From positions 101,147 through 165,146 of the forward strand of contig NZ_KB908022.1 in assembly GCF_000382305.1 (NCBI RefSeq): a stretch of 64,000 nt of DNA. The letters are read 5' to 3'. Below are positions 1 to 8,045 of this stretch, one piece after another. Position 1 is the first letter of the stretch, and each line of letters starts with the position of its first letter. A model generated the notes under the pieces. The model did not search any database. It saw nothing but the letters and a program-made list of their open reading frames with translations, and was not told where the DNA came from. The DNA comes from Vitreoscilla stercoraria DSM 513 (lineage in GTDB: Bacteria; Pseudomonadota; Gammaproteobacteria; Burkholderiales; Neisseriaceae). The translations under genes were made by a program, and so were the position numbers.

Positions 1-143
1 CGTTTGTCAGGCGAGCCGACCGCAGCCAATAAAACCGCATCGCGTTTGGCAATGTCGCTAGGCAAGTCTTTGGCGTAGAAAAAAGGACCTTTTGAGGTGC
101 CGCCACGCATGAACAGGCAAGGCACAGCAGTTTGATTGGCCAT
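1..143 (-). CDS. GalD/PrpF-family isomerase, N-terminal fragment
   Basis: Only the first 47 codons are in the window; the gene runs off the left edge. The start is the ATG at 143-141, preceded on the minus strand by a GGAG ribosome site. The peptide contains the family signature MRGGTSKGPFF followed by DLPSD and GSPDK. This matches the N-terminus of the PrpF superfamily and looks closer to 4-oxalomesaconate tautomerase (GalD) than to 2-methylaconitate isomerase, because the lead-in before MRGGTSKG is short. Family members are cytosolic cofactor-free isomerases of tricarboxylic acids. The gene is divergent from a LysR regulator that probably controls it, and an organic-acid-type AEC carrier lies just beyond. 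Assignment to GalD rather than PrpF is inference from this fragment. Confidence 0.75.
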   Translation of the reverse strand, partial: MANQTAVPCLFMRGGTSKGPFFYAKDLPSDIAKRDAVLLAAVGSPDK

Positions 144-331
144 CTTCGATTGCTCCAATGTAAGTTTATTGCATCAATATCATTTATAATGTTGCAACGA
201 TGCCGTTTTGTAAGGCGGAACATGCAGTCGCAACGATTCTATCTTGTATTATCAAAGGTGGCTGCTTGGCAAAACAGCACAGTGACAATCTATTTGTTAT
301 GTATTTTTGTTATAGAAAGTGGTGGTGAGCG
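144..331. promoter_or_regulatory. Divergent control region between galD-like gene and lysR
   Basis: This 188-base spacer separates two divergent genes. It contains a TATAAT hexamer at 185-190 on the plus strand and an 8-bp direct repeat GCAACGAT at 194-201 and 230-237, which could be part of a LysR-type operator. No further structure was recognised. Confidence 0.4.
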
Positions 332-1225
332 GTGGAGCTGAAGCAACTTAAGTATTTCATGCACGTGGCAGAATTGGGGAGTTACACTCGTGCGGCAGAG
401 GTGATTGATGTGGCGCAGCCTGTGTTGAGCCGCCAAATTCGCCAATTGGAAATTGAGTTGCGTCAAAATCTGCTCATTCGTCATGGTCGTGGTGTGGTGT
501 TGACCGATGCAGGACGCACTTTGTTGCAACACGTCAATGTCATTATGGATCAAATCGACCAAGCGTATGAAGACTTGAGTTTGTCTGATGGCAAATTGTC
601 AGGACACATCACCATCGGCTTGCCGCCAACAGTCGCCAAGCTCATTGCCATTGATTTGGTGCGTTTGTTCAAACAGCGTTTGCCTTTGGCGAGCTTGACC
701 ATCGAAGAAGGTTTGACGGTGCACATTGAGGAAAATTTGGGTTTGGGGCGCATGGATATTGGTTTGCTCAACAATCCGACTTTCTCTCCCCATATCGATA
801 CCAGATTGATTGTCGAAGAAGAGCTGTATTTGATTGCTCAAAAAGGTGCTTTCCCACAAGAACAAGAAGTGATTGATTTGAAAGATTTGGCCAATATTTC
901 GTTGATTATGCCGACATTGCCCAATCCATTTCGAGTATTGGTGCAAGCGCAATTGGCAGAAATCGGCTTAAAGCCAAAAATCGATTGGGAAATTAACAGC
1001 GTCGGCACCATCGTCAAATTGGTGAATGAAGGTGTCGGTTGTGCGGTGTTGTCGAAATATTGTTTGGCCTTGGTGAAAAATGGCGACGATATGATGGCGG
1101 TGCGCATTCAAAATCCTAGCTTGGTGAATCGTTTGTACGTTGGCTATTCTGCCAAACGTTCGACCACACGTTTGCAAAAAGAAACGCTCAAAATATTAGA
1201 AGAAATTTGTCAGAAGTATTTTTAA
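332..1225 (+). CDS. LysR-family transcriptional regulator
   Basis: A 297-residue protein of standard LysR length. Residues 1-60 form the winged helix-turn-helix, with YTRAAEVIDVAQPVLSRQIR as recognition region; the rest is a periplasmic-binding-protein-like effector domain. The start is a GTG with GGTGAG just upstream; no ATG fits the family N-terminus (MELKQLKYFMHVAE) better. The opening resembles the Nac/CbbR-type group of LysR proteins. It is divergent from the GalD-like gene and followed in the same direction by an AEC transporter, so it probably senses the organic acid handled by these neighbours. That is inference; no effector can be read from sequence. A DUS-type hairpin follows the stop codon. 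Confidence 0.9.
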   Translation: MELKQLKYFMHVAELGSYTRAAEVIDVAQPVLSRQIRQLEIELRQNLLIRHGRGVVLTDAGRTLLQHVNVIMDQIDQAYEDLSLSDGKLSGHITIGLPPTVAKLIAIDLVRLFKQRLPLASLTIEEGLTVHIEENLGLGRMDIGLLNNPTFSPHIDTRLIVEEELYLIAQKGAFPQEQEVIDLKDLANISLIMPTLPNPFRVLVQAQLAEIGLKPKIDWEINSVGTIVKLVNEGVGCAVLSKYCLALVKNGDDMMAVRIQNPSLVNRLYVGYSAKRSTTRLQKETLKILEEICQKYF

Positions 1226-1247
1226 TTCAACATATTTGTCATCTGGT

Positions 1248-1280
1248 TTACAGGACGCTTAAAGCGTCCTGTAATTTTTT
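1248..1280 (+). terminator. DUS-pair terminator after lysR
   Basis: Two DUS-like words in inverted orientation (1248-1260 and 1262-1274) form a 13-bp perfect stem followed by TTTTTT at 1275-1280. This is a good Rho-independent terminator for the upstream LysR gene. Confidence 0.8.
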
Positions 1281-1379
1281 GGGTGGGTGAATGTGCTTGT
1301 TGTGTGATGGTGGTGCCTTTTTTGACTACGATGTCATGGATAAAGAGAGTAACATCTTTGTTATGATTCATTTGTCCTG

Positions 1380-2354
1380 ATGGATTTCAATATGCCTTGG
1401 CAGTCTTTGTGGGAAGCCACGCAATTTTCTTTGTCGGTGACTTTGCCCAATTTGATTTTATTGAGTTTGGGCTTGTGGTTGCGTTATCGCCAACAAGTTG
1501 ACCATCACTTTTGTGCCCAAGCATCGAATTTGGTCTTCAATTGGTCGTTGCCATTGTTGATGTTTTTCAGCATTGTCGGTTCGGATGCCGATTACCGCTC
1601 TCAAGTGGATATGGTCATTGCGGGTGTGATTTGTGCGTTGATTTTGTTTTTTGCATGTGAATGGTTGGCGAAAAAAATCATTCCCGAAGTGCGAGACCGT
1701 GGAGTGTTTGTGCAAGGCGTGTATCGAGGCAATACGGGCATTGTGGGTTTGGCATTTTGTGCCAATGCTTATGGTGCAGAAGGGATTGCTATCGGTGCGG
1801 TGATGACTGGAGCCATGACTTTTTTGTACAATATTTTGGCGGTCATTACCTTAACCCGTTCGCTAAACCCCGGTAAAAAAGTGCAATGGGGACACATGTT
1901 GCTGCAAATGGTGAAAAATCCGCTGATTTTATCGATTTTGATAGCGATTGTTTGGAAATATTTTGCCGTTCCTGTGCCAATGGTATTGAATCAAACAGGA
2001 CATTTTTTGGCATCGATGGCATTGCCTTTGGCCTTGCTTTGCGCAGGAGCGGCATTTGATGTCAAATCGGTGCTGAAAGTCAGTGGCGTGTCACAATGGT
2101 CTAGCGTGGGGCGTTTGGTCGCAGCGCCTGTGTTGGCGGTAATGGTTGGCAAAGCGATGGGCTTGGAAGGCGTGCAGTTTGGCGTGTTGTTCATGATGAG
2201 CGCCACACCTGTGGCGGCAGCCAGTTATGTGATGGTCAAAGCGATGGGCGGCAACGATGTGGCCGCTGCCAATATTGTCGGTATCACCACGTTTGGTGCG
2301 ATGTTCAGCGCAGCCATTGGTTTGGGCTTGATGCGACCTTTGGGTTGGTTGTAA
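1380..2354 (+). CDS. AEC-family transporter
   Basis: A 324-residue integral membrane protein with about ten hydrophobic helices in two halves, the architecture of the auxin efflux carrier (AEC) family. Bacterial members include malonate and other dicarboxylate carriers. Visible family features are the Pro/Asn-containing helices near FNWSLPLLMF and RGNTGIVGLAF in the first half and the small-residue-rich C-terminal repeat (MMSATPVAAASYVM). The ATG at 1380 has no convincing Shine-Dalgarno sequence, but no alternative start is open. Next to a GalD/PrpF-like isomerase and its regulator, a role in organic acid uptake or efflux is the best guess; substrate unknown. Confidence 0.85.
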   Translation: MDFNMPWQSLWEATQFSLSVTLPNLILLSLGLWLRYRQQVDHHFCAQASNLVFNWSLPLLMFFSIVGSDADYRSQVDMVIAGVICALILFFACEWLAKKIIPEVRDRGVFVQGVYRGNTGIVGLAFCANAYGAEGIAIGAVMTGAMTFLYNILAVITLTRSLNPGKKVQWGHMLLQMVKNPLILSILIAIVWKYFAVPVPMVLNQTGHFLASMALPLALLCAGAAFDVKSVLKVSGVSQWSSVGRLVAAPVLAVMVGKAMGLEGVQFGVLFMMSATPVAAASYVMVKAMGGNDVAAANIVGITTFGAMFSAAIGLGLMRPLGWL

Positions 2355-2372
2355 AAAATGGTTATCCAATTA

Positions 2373-2411
2373 AAACAAGCGTCCTGTAAACCGTTTACAG
2401 GACGCTTGTTT
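2373..2411. terminator. Bidirectional DUS-pair terminator
   Basis: Inverted DUS-like words give an 18-bp perfect stem (2373-2390 with 2394-2411) and a 3-base loop. It lies between the convergent AEC transporter and rlmF genes and can end transcripts from both sides. Confidence 0.85.
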
Positions 2412-2429
2412 GTAAATATCCAACAAGGT

Positions 2430-3359
2430 TTAAGCTTGGAACGACCACGCTAAAATGTGCGTGTGTTTTTGTCCTTGTGACATTTCCAAAACTTGAATGT
2501 GCGGCACTTTGCGCTTTTTCAATTCTTTTTTCAATGGCGGCACATGGTTGAGGTTAGACACGATCGAGGTGAACCAGCCGACTTGTTTGGCATAATGCAC
2601 GCTTTCGTCAATCATGCTGCGCAAAAAGGCCAATTCGCCACCTTCGCACCACAATTCTTGTTGTTGACCACCAAAATTGCGCACGCTAGAAGATTTTGCG
2701 CCTTTCAGATTGCGCCATTTGCGCGCTGCTTGGGCGTTGGCTTCATCTTGCGACCTGAAAAATGGCGGGTTACACAGCGTGATATCAAAATATTCGCCTG
2801 TTTGAATGATGCTATTGAAAATGTGTTCAGGCCGCTTTTGTTGGCGCAATTGTATGTTTTGCAATAATGGATGCGCATCAATCAATTTTTGAGCGTGTTT
2901 GAGTGCGCTTGGGCTGACTTCGCTGCCAACCATTTCCCAATTTAAAGCTCGATGGGCGATGATGGGATAAATCAAATTGGCGCCTGTGCCAATATCCAAA
3001 GCCTTAATTGGCAAGGCTTGGCGGTTTACAGGACGCTGTTGTAATAAATCAGCGATGTGGTGAATGTAATCGGCACGTCCCGGAATCGGTGGGCACAAAA
3101 ATCCTTGTGGCAGCGTCCATTGGTCGATGCCATAAAAATGTTTGAGCAAGGCTTTGTTCAAACACACCACCGCTTTGGCATTGGCAAAAGCTATACTGGC
3201 TTCGCCTTTGGGTGTTTGGATGATGAAGCCTTTTAATTCAGGCAAGGTTTTGACCAACGCAGCCAAATCATAACGTCCGTGATGCGGATTGTTAGGGTGC
3301 AATGTATTGGTTTTGGCTTGAGGTGGCGTGTTGTGCGCAGAGGTTTGAGCAGGTTTCAT
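2430..3359 (-). CDS. rlmF: 23S rRNA (adenine(1618)-N(6))-methyltransferase RlmF
   Basis: A 309-residue protein matching RlmF (YbiN), which uses S-adenosylmethionine to methylate A1618 of 23S rRNA. The SAM-binding motif I is DIGTGANLIYP at about 122-132, and the adenine N6-methyltransferase catalytic tetrapeptide NPPF is at 197-200. Family blocks such as NPHHGRYDL near the N-terminus and CPPIPGRADYIHHI near 89-102 are clear. The first 25 residues are polar and poorly conserved. It is a single gene, convergent with the AEC gene across a DUS-pair terminator. An internal DUS-like word (about 3034-3045) lies within the coding sequence. Confidence 0.95.
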   Translation of the reverse strand: MKPAQTSAHNTPPQAKTNTLHPNNPHHGRYDLAALVKTLPELKGFIIQTPKGEASIAFANAKAVVCLNKALLKHFYGIDQWTLPQGFLCPPIPGRADYIHHIADLLQQRPVNRQALPIKALDIGTGANLIYPIIAHRALNWEMVGSEVSPSALKHAQKLIDAHPLLQNIQLRQQKRPEHIFNSIIQTGEYFDITLCNPPFFRSQDEANAQAARKWRNLKGAKSSSVRNFGGQQQELWCEGGELAFLRSMIDESVHYAKQVGWFTSIVSNLNHVPPLKKELKKRKVPHIQVLEMSQGQKHTHILAWSFQA

Positions 3360-3499
3360 GGTCAGTTTGCAAATCGATTAAGGCTTTATTTTAGCATGGA
3401 TGCGTGTTGGCTTCGTTGACTTACTGCGAGGCGAGCGCTTTGGCATTGGGTTTGCATGTATGGCTTGGTTGAGATGGATGTGATTGAAAGTATACAAAA

Positions 3500-3697
3500 A
3501 TGCAGTGGTTTTGGATGGAATTGATTGCCGTGAGTGTGACAGCATTGCAAGGCTATGTGTTGCAACAATATGCACAATCATTAGAGCCAGAAACATCGAC
3601 TCAAAACACGAATGGTAAGCCGTGGTTGGGTGTGGGTATTTCGGTTGTGTTGTTGTCGGGCTTGGTGTGGCTGTTACAGCAAGGTTGGTTGGAATGA
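3500..3697 (+). CDS. Small putative membrane protein, unknown function
   Basis: An open frame of 65 codons with two hydrophobic stretches (about residues 3-20 and 43-60) joined by a short polar loop, so it could be a small two-helix membrane protein. The ribosome site is weak (GAAAG, 11 bases before the ATG). It lies alone between rlmF and engB, both on the other strand, and a DUS-pair terminator follows 28 bases after its stop, which supports a real transcript. I recognise no family; it could also be a chance frame. Confidence 0.4.
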   Translation: MQWFWMELIAVSVTALQGYVLQQYAQSLEPETSTQNTNGKPWLGVGISVVLLSGLVWLLQQGWLE

Positions 3698-3725
3698 TGG
3701 TGTTGGGATTTGTTTAGCCCATGAA

Positions 3726-3758
3726 AAACAGCGTCCTGTAACTTACAGGACGCTGTTT
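3726..3758. terminator. Bidirectional DUS-pair terminator
   Basis: A 16-bp perfect inverted repeat of DUS-like words (3726-3741 and 3743-3758) separates the plus-strand small ORF from the 3' end of engB. Confidence 0.8.
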
Positions 3759-3772
3759 GATGTGATTTGATT

Positions 3773-4429
3773 TTATTCTGATGCAGATGGTGTGTCGGTA
3801 TCGATGACATCATCGTTGTCGGACACAACAGGCAAAGCATTAAACCAGCTTTGTACGGTTTGTTCCACTTCTTCGATGCCTTGTTTTTTCAGGCTAGAGA
3901 ACAATTGCACCGTCACTTGTTGGCGTTCCATATAAGGTTTCAACGCTTTTTTGACCACGCCCAAAGCTTTGATTTGTTCGTTTTTAGATAATTTGTCGGC
4001 TTTAGAAAGCAAAATGTGGACAGGTTGACCCGTTTCGGCAAAGAAATCCAACATTTTTTTGTCCAATTCTTTCAATGGATGGCGCACATCCATAATCAAA
4101 ATCAGACCAATCAAACTTTCGCGTGTTTGCAAGTATTGACCGAGTAAACGCACCCAATGCGCACGCACATCTTCAGGCACTTGCGCATAACCGTAGCCGG
4201 GCAAATCCGCTAAAAAATAACCATTGCGCAACTCAAAAAAGTTGATGTGTTGCGTGCGTCCCGGTGTTTTGGACACGTAAGCCAAACGCACATGGTTGGT
4301 CAAAGTGTTGATAGCACTGGATTTGCCAGCATTCGAGCGACCCACAAAGGCAATTTCTGCCTTGGTGTAAGGCAAATCTTTTAAGTGGTTCACTGTGGTA
4401 AAAAATTGGGCGTTTTGGAATAAAGACAT
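3773..4429 (-). CDS. engB: Ribosome biogenesis GTPase EngB (YihA/YsxC)
   Basis: A TRAFAC-class GTPase required for assembly of the large ribosomal subunit. The P-loop GRSNAGKS is at residues 30-37 (counting from the chosen start), G3 is DLPGYG, and the G4-type motif SKADK follows. The frame is open 14 codons further upstream, but known EngB proteins begin like MSLFQNAQFF, so the ATG at 4429 is preferred, giving 218 residues; its ribosome site is weak. The last 20 residues are an acidic Ser/Asp/Thr-rich tail beyond the GTPase fold. In Neisseria this gene also lies near cytochrome c biogenesis genes, as here. Confidence 0.95.
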   Translation of the reverse strand: MSLFQNAQFFTTVNHLKDLPYTKAEIAFVGRSNAGKSSAINTLTNHVRLAYVSKTPGRTQHINFFELRNGYFLADLPGYGYAQVPEDVRAHWVRLLGQYLQTRESLIGLILIMDVRHPLKELDKKMLDFFAETGQPVHILLSKADKLSKNEQIKALGVVKKALKPYMERQQVTVQLFSSLKKQGIEEVEQTVQSWFNALPVVSDNDDVIDTDTPSASE

Positions 4430-4609
4430 AGTGAGGTATATACCAATCAAACAAGGCATACAGTTTAGCACGTTTTAACCCTGTGATAATTTTGACTTTA
4501 TTGTAAGTGTGCTGGCAAAAGGCGGCGTGGTCGCGGTTTTGAAGGGCAATAATGGTAAACTGCCGCCGATTGTGATGAAAAACATATTGTTGCTATGGCT
4601 TGAGTTAGG

Positions 4610-6643
4610 ATGAAAACAGGCAGCAAACGCTGCTCAAACAGACTGAATGTGATGAAGAAAAAAATACCTTTGAGGCACCGTCCATGGTTTGAATTTTTAA
4701 GTTCCATGCGTTTTGCGGTGGCTTTGCTAACTTTGTTGGCGATAGCGTCCATGATAGGCACTGTGTTGCAACAAAATCAGCCTATGACAGATTATGTGGT
4801 CAAATTTGGTCCATTTTGGTTTCCCATCTTCAAAACTTTGGGCTTGTTTGATGTGTATGCTGCGCCTTGGTTTGTGGTTATTTTGTTGTTTTTGGTGGTG
4901 TCTATCAGTTTGTGCGTGTGGCGGCACACGCCTGCATTTTTGCGTCAAATGCGCTCTTTTCGTTTGAATGCTAGTGCCAAATCCTTGGCAGCCATGAAAC
5001 ACACCGTTTTGTTAGAAGGTGAATTGCCTGTGGCGGTATTGCAGCGTTATTGGCAAGTGCAAGGATTTCAAGTCAAAACCCAAGCCCATGCAGATGGCAG
5101 CGTGATGGTGGCAGCGAAAAAAGGCAGCGCCAGCAAACTCGGTTATATATTTGCACACGTTGCGATTGTGGTGATTTGTATTGGCGGCTTGATAGACAGC
5201 AATATGGATTTGAATTGGGGGCGTTTGCTTGGGAATATTGTGCCTGACAATCAAACCATCCTAGCCAAAGATTTCGCGCCTGAAGCTCGTTTGGATGCAA
5301 AAACTTTGTCGTTTCGTGGCAATGTCACCATAGCGGAAGGGCAAGCCACCGATGTGGTGTTTTTGAATGCGGGCGATGGTTTGGTGGTGCAGGATTTGCC
5401 ATTTGTCGTCCAATTGGAACGGTTTCATGTGGATTTTTATGAAACAGGCATGCCTAAAAACTTTGCCAGCGATTTGTTGATTACCGATAAACAAAGCGGT
5501 CAAACCGAACAGGCAACAATCAAAGTCAATCAACCGTTTATTCAAGATGGCGTGGCGATTTTTCAATCCAGTTTTGGCGATGGCGGTTCAGATTTGGTTT
5601 TGCAAGCTTGGGATGTGCGCAGACCTTGGGCAAACTCGGCAAGCGTCCAAGCCAAATCATTGCAAAACTTGCCTTTGGTTTTGGACAATCAAGATTATCA
5701 AATTGAATTGGAACAATTGCGGGTTTTGAATGTAGAGGATGCCAATGATACGCCAGCAAGCGTCCTGAAACCTGTCATGCACGATGTGCGCAATGTCAAT
5801 TCAGCGCAAACGCTGCACAATGTGGGTCCCACTATCACATATAAGGTGCGAAATACCACAGGAGTGGCGCATGAATATTTGTCTTATATGTTGCCGCTTA
5901 CGCGTGAGGGTGAGCGATATTTTGTGATTGGTGAACGGGCATCGGTGGCAGAGGATTACCGTTGGGTGAAATTGCCAGCCGACCAAGAGGGTGAATTGAA
6001 AACGGTAATGTGGTTGCGCCAAGGCTTTGCCAATCCAGCGGTGCGAGACAAAGCGGTGGCGGCGGCATTACAAGACATGGACACAGCGACAGCGGCAAGA
6101 TTGAAACCTGTGGTCGAACAGGTGTTGCATTTGTTTTCGCAAGGCGGTTATGTGGCGTTGAATGGTTTTGTTGCGACGAATTTTACTGCAACAGAACAGC
6201 CGCACATGCAAAAATTATTCACCGACATTTTGCAAATCAGCAGTGTGGTGGTGTTGAATGAAGTGTTGCAAGCCAATGGTGAGGCAGCTTGGCAAGATAC
6301 GCCTGAACGGGCGCATTTCATGGCGATGGCTTTGGAAGGATTGACCGATTTTAGTCAAATGCAAGCACCGATTTATTTGCAATTGACTGATTTCAAGCAA
6401 GTTCAAGCATCTGGTTTGCAAATGGCCAAATCTCCAGGACGCTATTGGGTATATTTAGGCTCGCTGTTGTTGATTTTGGGAACGGTTTGTATGTTTTATG
6501 TGCGTGAAAAACGGGTTTGGGTATGGATTGCAAAGGGATCGATGCGGGTGGCGATGAGCGCGAATAAAGACAGCGGTACAGAAATTCAATTGGCTGAGCA
6601 TGTGCAGCGTTTGCAAAAATTACAGCAGGATTTGTCATCATGA
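4610..6643 (+). CDS. resB: Cytochrome c biogenesis protein ResB
   Basis: A 677-residue System II cytochrome c maturation protein. With CcsA it forms the complex that moves haem across the inner membrane and attaches it to apocytochromes. Three N-terminal membrane helices are visible (about 32-52, 82-103 and 172-190), then a large periplasmic domain of over 400 residues, then a C-terminal helix at about 612-632. Family blocks include SSMRFAVALLTLL and GTVLQQNQP. The ATG at 4610 follows TTAGG closely; the ATG at 4652 is an alternative start that would lose only 14 polar residues. It overlaps ccsA by four bases (ATGA), so the two are translationally coupled. No c-type cytochrome gene precedes it here, unlike in some Neisseria. 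Confidence 0.93.
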   Translation: MKTGSKRCSNRLNVMKKKIPLRHRPWFEFLSSMRFAVALLTLLAIASMIGTVLQQNQPMTDYVVKFGPFWFPIFKTLGLFDVYAAPWFVVILLFLVVSISLCVWRHTPAFLRQMRSFRLNASAKSLAAMKHTVLLEGELPVAVLQRYWQVQGFQVKTQAHADGSVMVAAKKGSASKLGYIFAHVAIVVICIGGLIDSNMDLNWGRLLGNIVPDNQTILAKDFAPEARLDAKTLSFRGNVTIAEGQATDVVFLNAGDGLVVQDLPFVVQLERFHVDFYETGMPKNFASDLLITDKQSGQTEQATIKVNQPFIQDGVAIFQSSFGDGGSDLVLQAWDVRRPWANSASVQAKSLQNLPLVLDNQDYQIELEQLRVLNVEDANDTPASVLKPVMHDVRNVNSAQTLHNVGPTITYKVRNTTGVAHEYLSYMLPLTREGERYFVIGERASVAEDYRWVKLPADQEGELKTVMWLRQGFANPAVRDKAVAAALQDMDTATAARLKPVVEQVLHLFSQGGYVALNGFVATNFTATEQPHMQKLFTDILQISSVVVLNEVLQANGEAAWQDTPERAHFMAMALEGLTDFSQMQAPIYLQLTDFKQVQASGLQMAKSPGRYWVYLGSLLLILGTVCMFYVREKRVWVWIAKGSMRVAMSANKDSGTEIQLAEHVQRLQKLQQDLSS

Positions 6644-7821
6644 AGCCTGATTTGATGCTTGAACACGAGTATTTACAACAAAAACGTTGGTGGCAGCGTT
6701 TGCAAGTGCAAGATGTGGTGTTTGCGTGTGCGGTATTGTTGGTGGCAGTGTGGGTGCAATGCTTTGCAGGCAATGTTCACATGGATGTTTATGACGCAGG
6801 CGTGTTGTGGTTGTCGGTTATTTCAGGCATTGCTTTGGCATGGTTTTTCAGGCCGCTACAAGCTTTTGCGCTAGCGTGCACATTGTTATTTGGCTTGGCT
6901 TGGTATGCGTATGGCGGGGATTTTGAACGCTCACAAACGGCGTTTGTATTGCAATATTTTGTAGCCAGTCAATCGGCGATGATGTGGTTGTGTGTGTGTA
7001 ATGTGTTGGCGTTTGTGTGTTATGTGTTGGCTTTGTTGCAAGCTGCGTGGCGGCCTGTAAACCAAAATACGTTGTCTTTGAGTTTGGCGATTGCTTTGTC
7101 ATGGGCTGGAGCAGTTTTTGGGATGGTGGGTTTATTGGTGCGTTGGCATGAAAGTTATTTGCTGCGTCCTGAAGCTGGTCACATGCCTGTTTCAAATTTG
7201 TACGAAGTGTTTATTTTGTTCATGGTGATGATGGCGTTGATGTTTTTGTATTACGCTCGTCGTCATCAGGCTGAGAAATTGGGCGCATTTGTGTATGCTT
7301 TGATGGTGGTTTTGGTGGCGTTTGTGTTGTGGTATAGCGCAGTGCGTGGCGCACATCAAATTCAGCCTTTGATTCCTGCCTTACAATCTTGGTGGATGAA
7401 AATCCATGTGCCCGCCAATTTTGTCGGTTATGGTGCTTTTTGTATTGCGGCGGTTTTGGGTGTGGCGCAATTGTGGGTTTTGAAGCGTCCTGAACAAACC
7501 ATCTTGCCTGATGCCAACGTGATTGATGAAATCATGTACCGCGCCATTGCAGTGGGATTTTTGTTTTTCACGATTGCCACTGTTTTGGGTGCTTTGTGGG
7601 CGGCCGAGGCGTGGGGGCGTTATTGGTCTTGGGATCCCAAAGAAACTTGGGCTTTGATTGTGTGGCTTAATTATGCAGTATGGCTGCATTTGCGTTTGGT
7701 GTCAGGTTGGCGTGGGCGCTTATTGGCTTGGTGGGCGATTGTTGGTTTTTTTATCACTGCGTTTGCTTTTTTGGGTGTGAATATGCTTTTAAGTGGCTTG
7801 CATTCTTATGGTAGTTTGTAA
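6640..7821 (+). CDS. ccsA: Cytochrome c biogenesis protein CcsA (ResC)
   Basis: The second subunit of System II, a polytopic inner-membrane haem handling protein of 393 residues. The diagnostic tryptophan-rich WWD segment WGRYWSWDPKETW lies at residues 325-337, just before the last helices. A family histidine-containing segment (RWHESYLLRPEAGHMPVSNL) lies near the middle. At least eight hydrophobic helices are visible, and the first ~60 residues are a less conserved extension. It starts inside the resB stop codon. No terminator was seen directly after the gene; the next one lies beyond the leader ORF at 7902. Confidence 0.93.
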   Translation: MKPDLMLEHEYLQQKRWWQRLQVQDVVFACAVLLVAVWVQCFAGNVHMDVYDAGVLWLSVISGIALAWFFRPLQAFALACTLLFGLAWYAYGGDFERSQTAFVLQYFVASQSAMMWLCVCNVLAFVCYVLALLQAAWRPVNQNTLSLSLAIALSWAGAVFGMVGLLVRWHESYLLRPEAGHMPVSNLYEVFILFMVMMALMFLYYARRHQAEKLGAFVYALMVVLVAFVLWYSAVRGAHQIQPLIPALQSWWMKIHVPANFVGYGAFCIAAVLGVAQLWVLKRPEQTILPDANVIDEIMYRAIAVGFLFFTIATVLGALWAAEAWGRYWSWDPKETWALIVWLNYAVWLHLRLVSGWRGRLLAWWAIVGFFITAFAFLGVNMLLSGLHSYGSL

Positions 7822-7901
7822 AGTTATCCCAAAACTTGCTTAAATTGAAAACAAGCTGTTACACTTCTAAACATGATTATTACATGGGAGGTGACAGCAA
7901 T

Positions 7902-7973
7902 ATGAACGAAGATGGTTCGAGTCGACAGACGATACGAGCAGTTTTCTTTTATTTTTTTGTTGTTGCGCCCTAA
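7902..7973 (+). CDS. Putative 23-residue leader peptide upstream of the TerC-like gene
   Basis: A frame too short for normal gene finding: ATG at 7902, stop TAA at 7971. A strong ribosome site GGGAGGTGA precedes it with about 10 bases spacing to the core. The product has a polar N-terminus (MNEDGSSRQTIRA) and a very hydrophobic end (VFFYFFVVAP), with proline as the last residue before the stop. The stop lies 7 bases before a perfect terminator hairpin that stands in front of the YoaE-like gene. This is the arrangement of a translation-controlled attenuator, and a C-terminal proline is known to slow termination in some arrest peptides. Translation and function are inference. Confidence 0.5.
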   Translation: MNEDGSSRQTIRAVFFYFFVVAP

Positions 7974-7980
7974 CTATTTG

Positions 7981-8018
7981 CAGGCAACCTAATCTATGTG
8001 ATTAGGTTGCCTGTTTTT
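7981..8018 (+). terminator. Strong terminator or attenuator before the TerC-like gene
   Basis: A 14-bp perfect stem (7981-7994 with 8000-8013), 5-base loop, then TTTTT. It lies 27 bases before the ATG of the downstream gene and just after the leader ORF. It can end the ccsA or leader transcript or act as a regulated attenuator for the next gene. Confidence 0.9.
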
Positions 8019-8045
8019 GTTTATTTTTATTTGGAATAAATACAC

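Noticed and set aside
7914..7930. GGTTCGAGTC resembling a tRNA T-arm
   Set aside because: No acceptor, D-arm or anticodon arm can be folded around it; it lies inside the leader ORF.
7822..8045. Possible yybP-ykoY manganese riboswitch upstream of the TerC-like gene
   Set aside because: The conserved elements of that riboswitch as I remember them were not found; a leader ORF and a terminator explain the region better.
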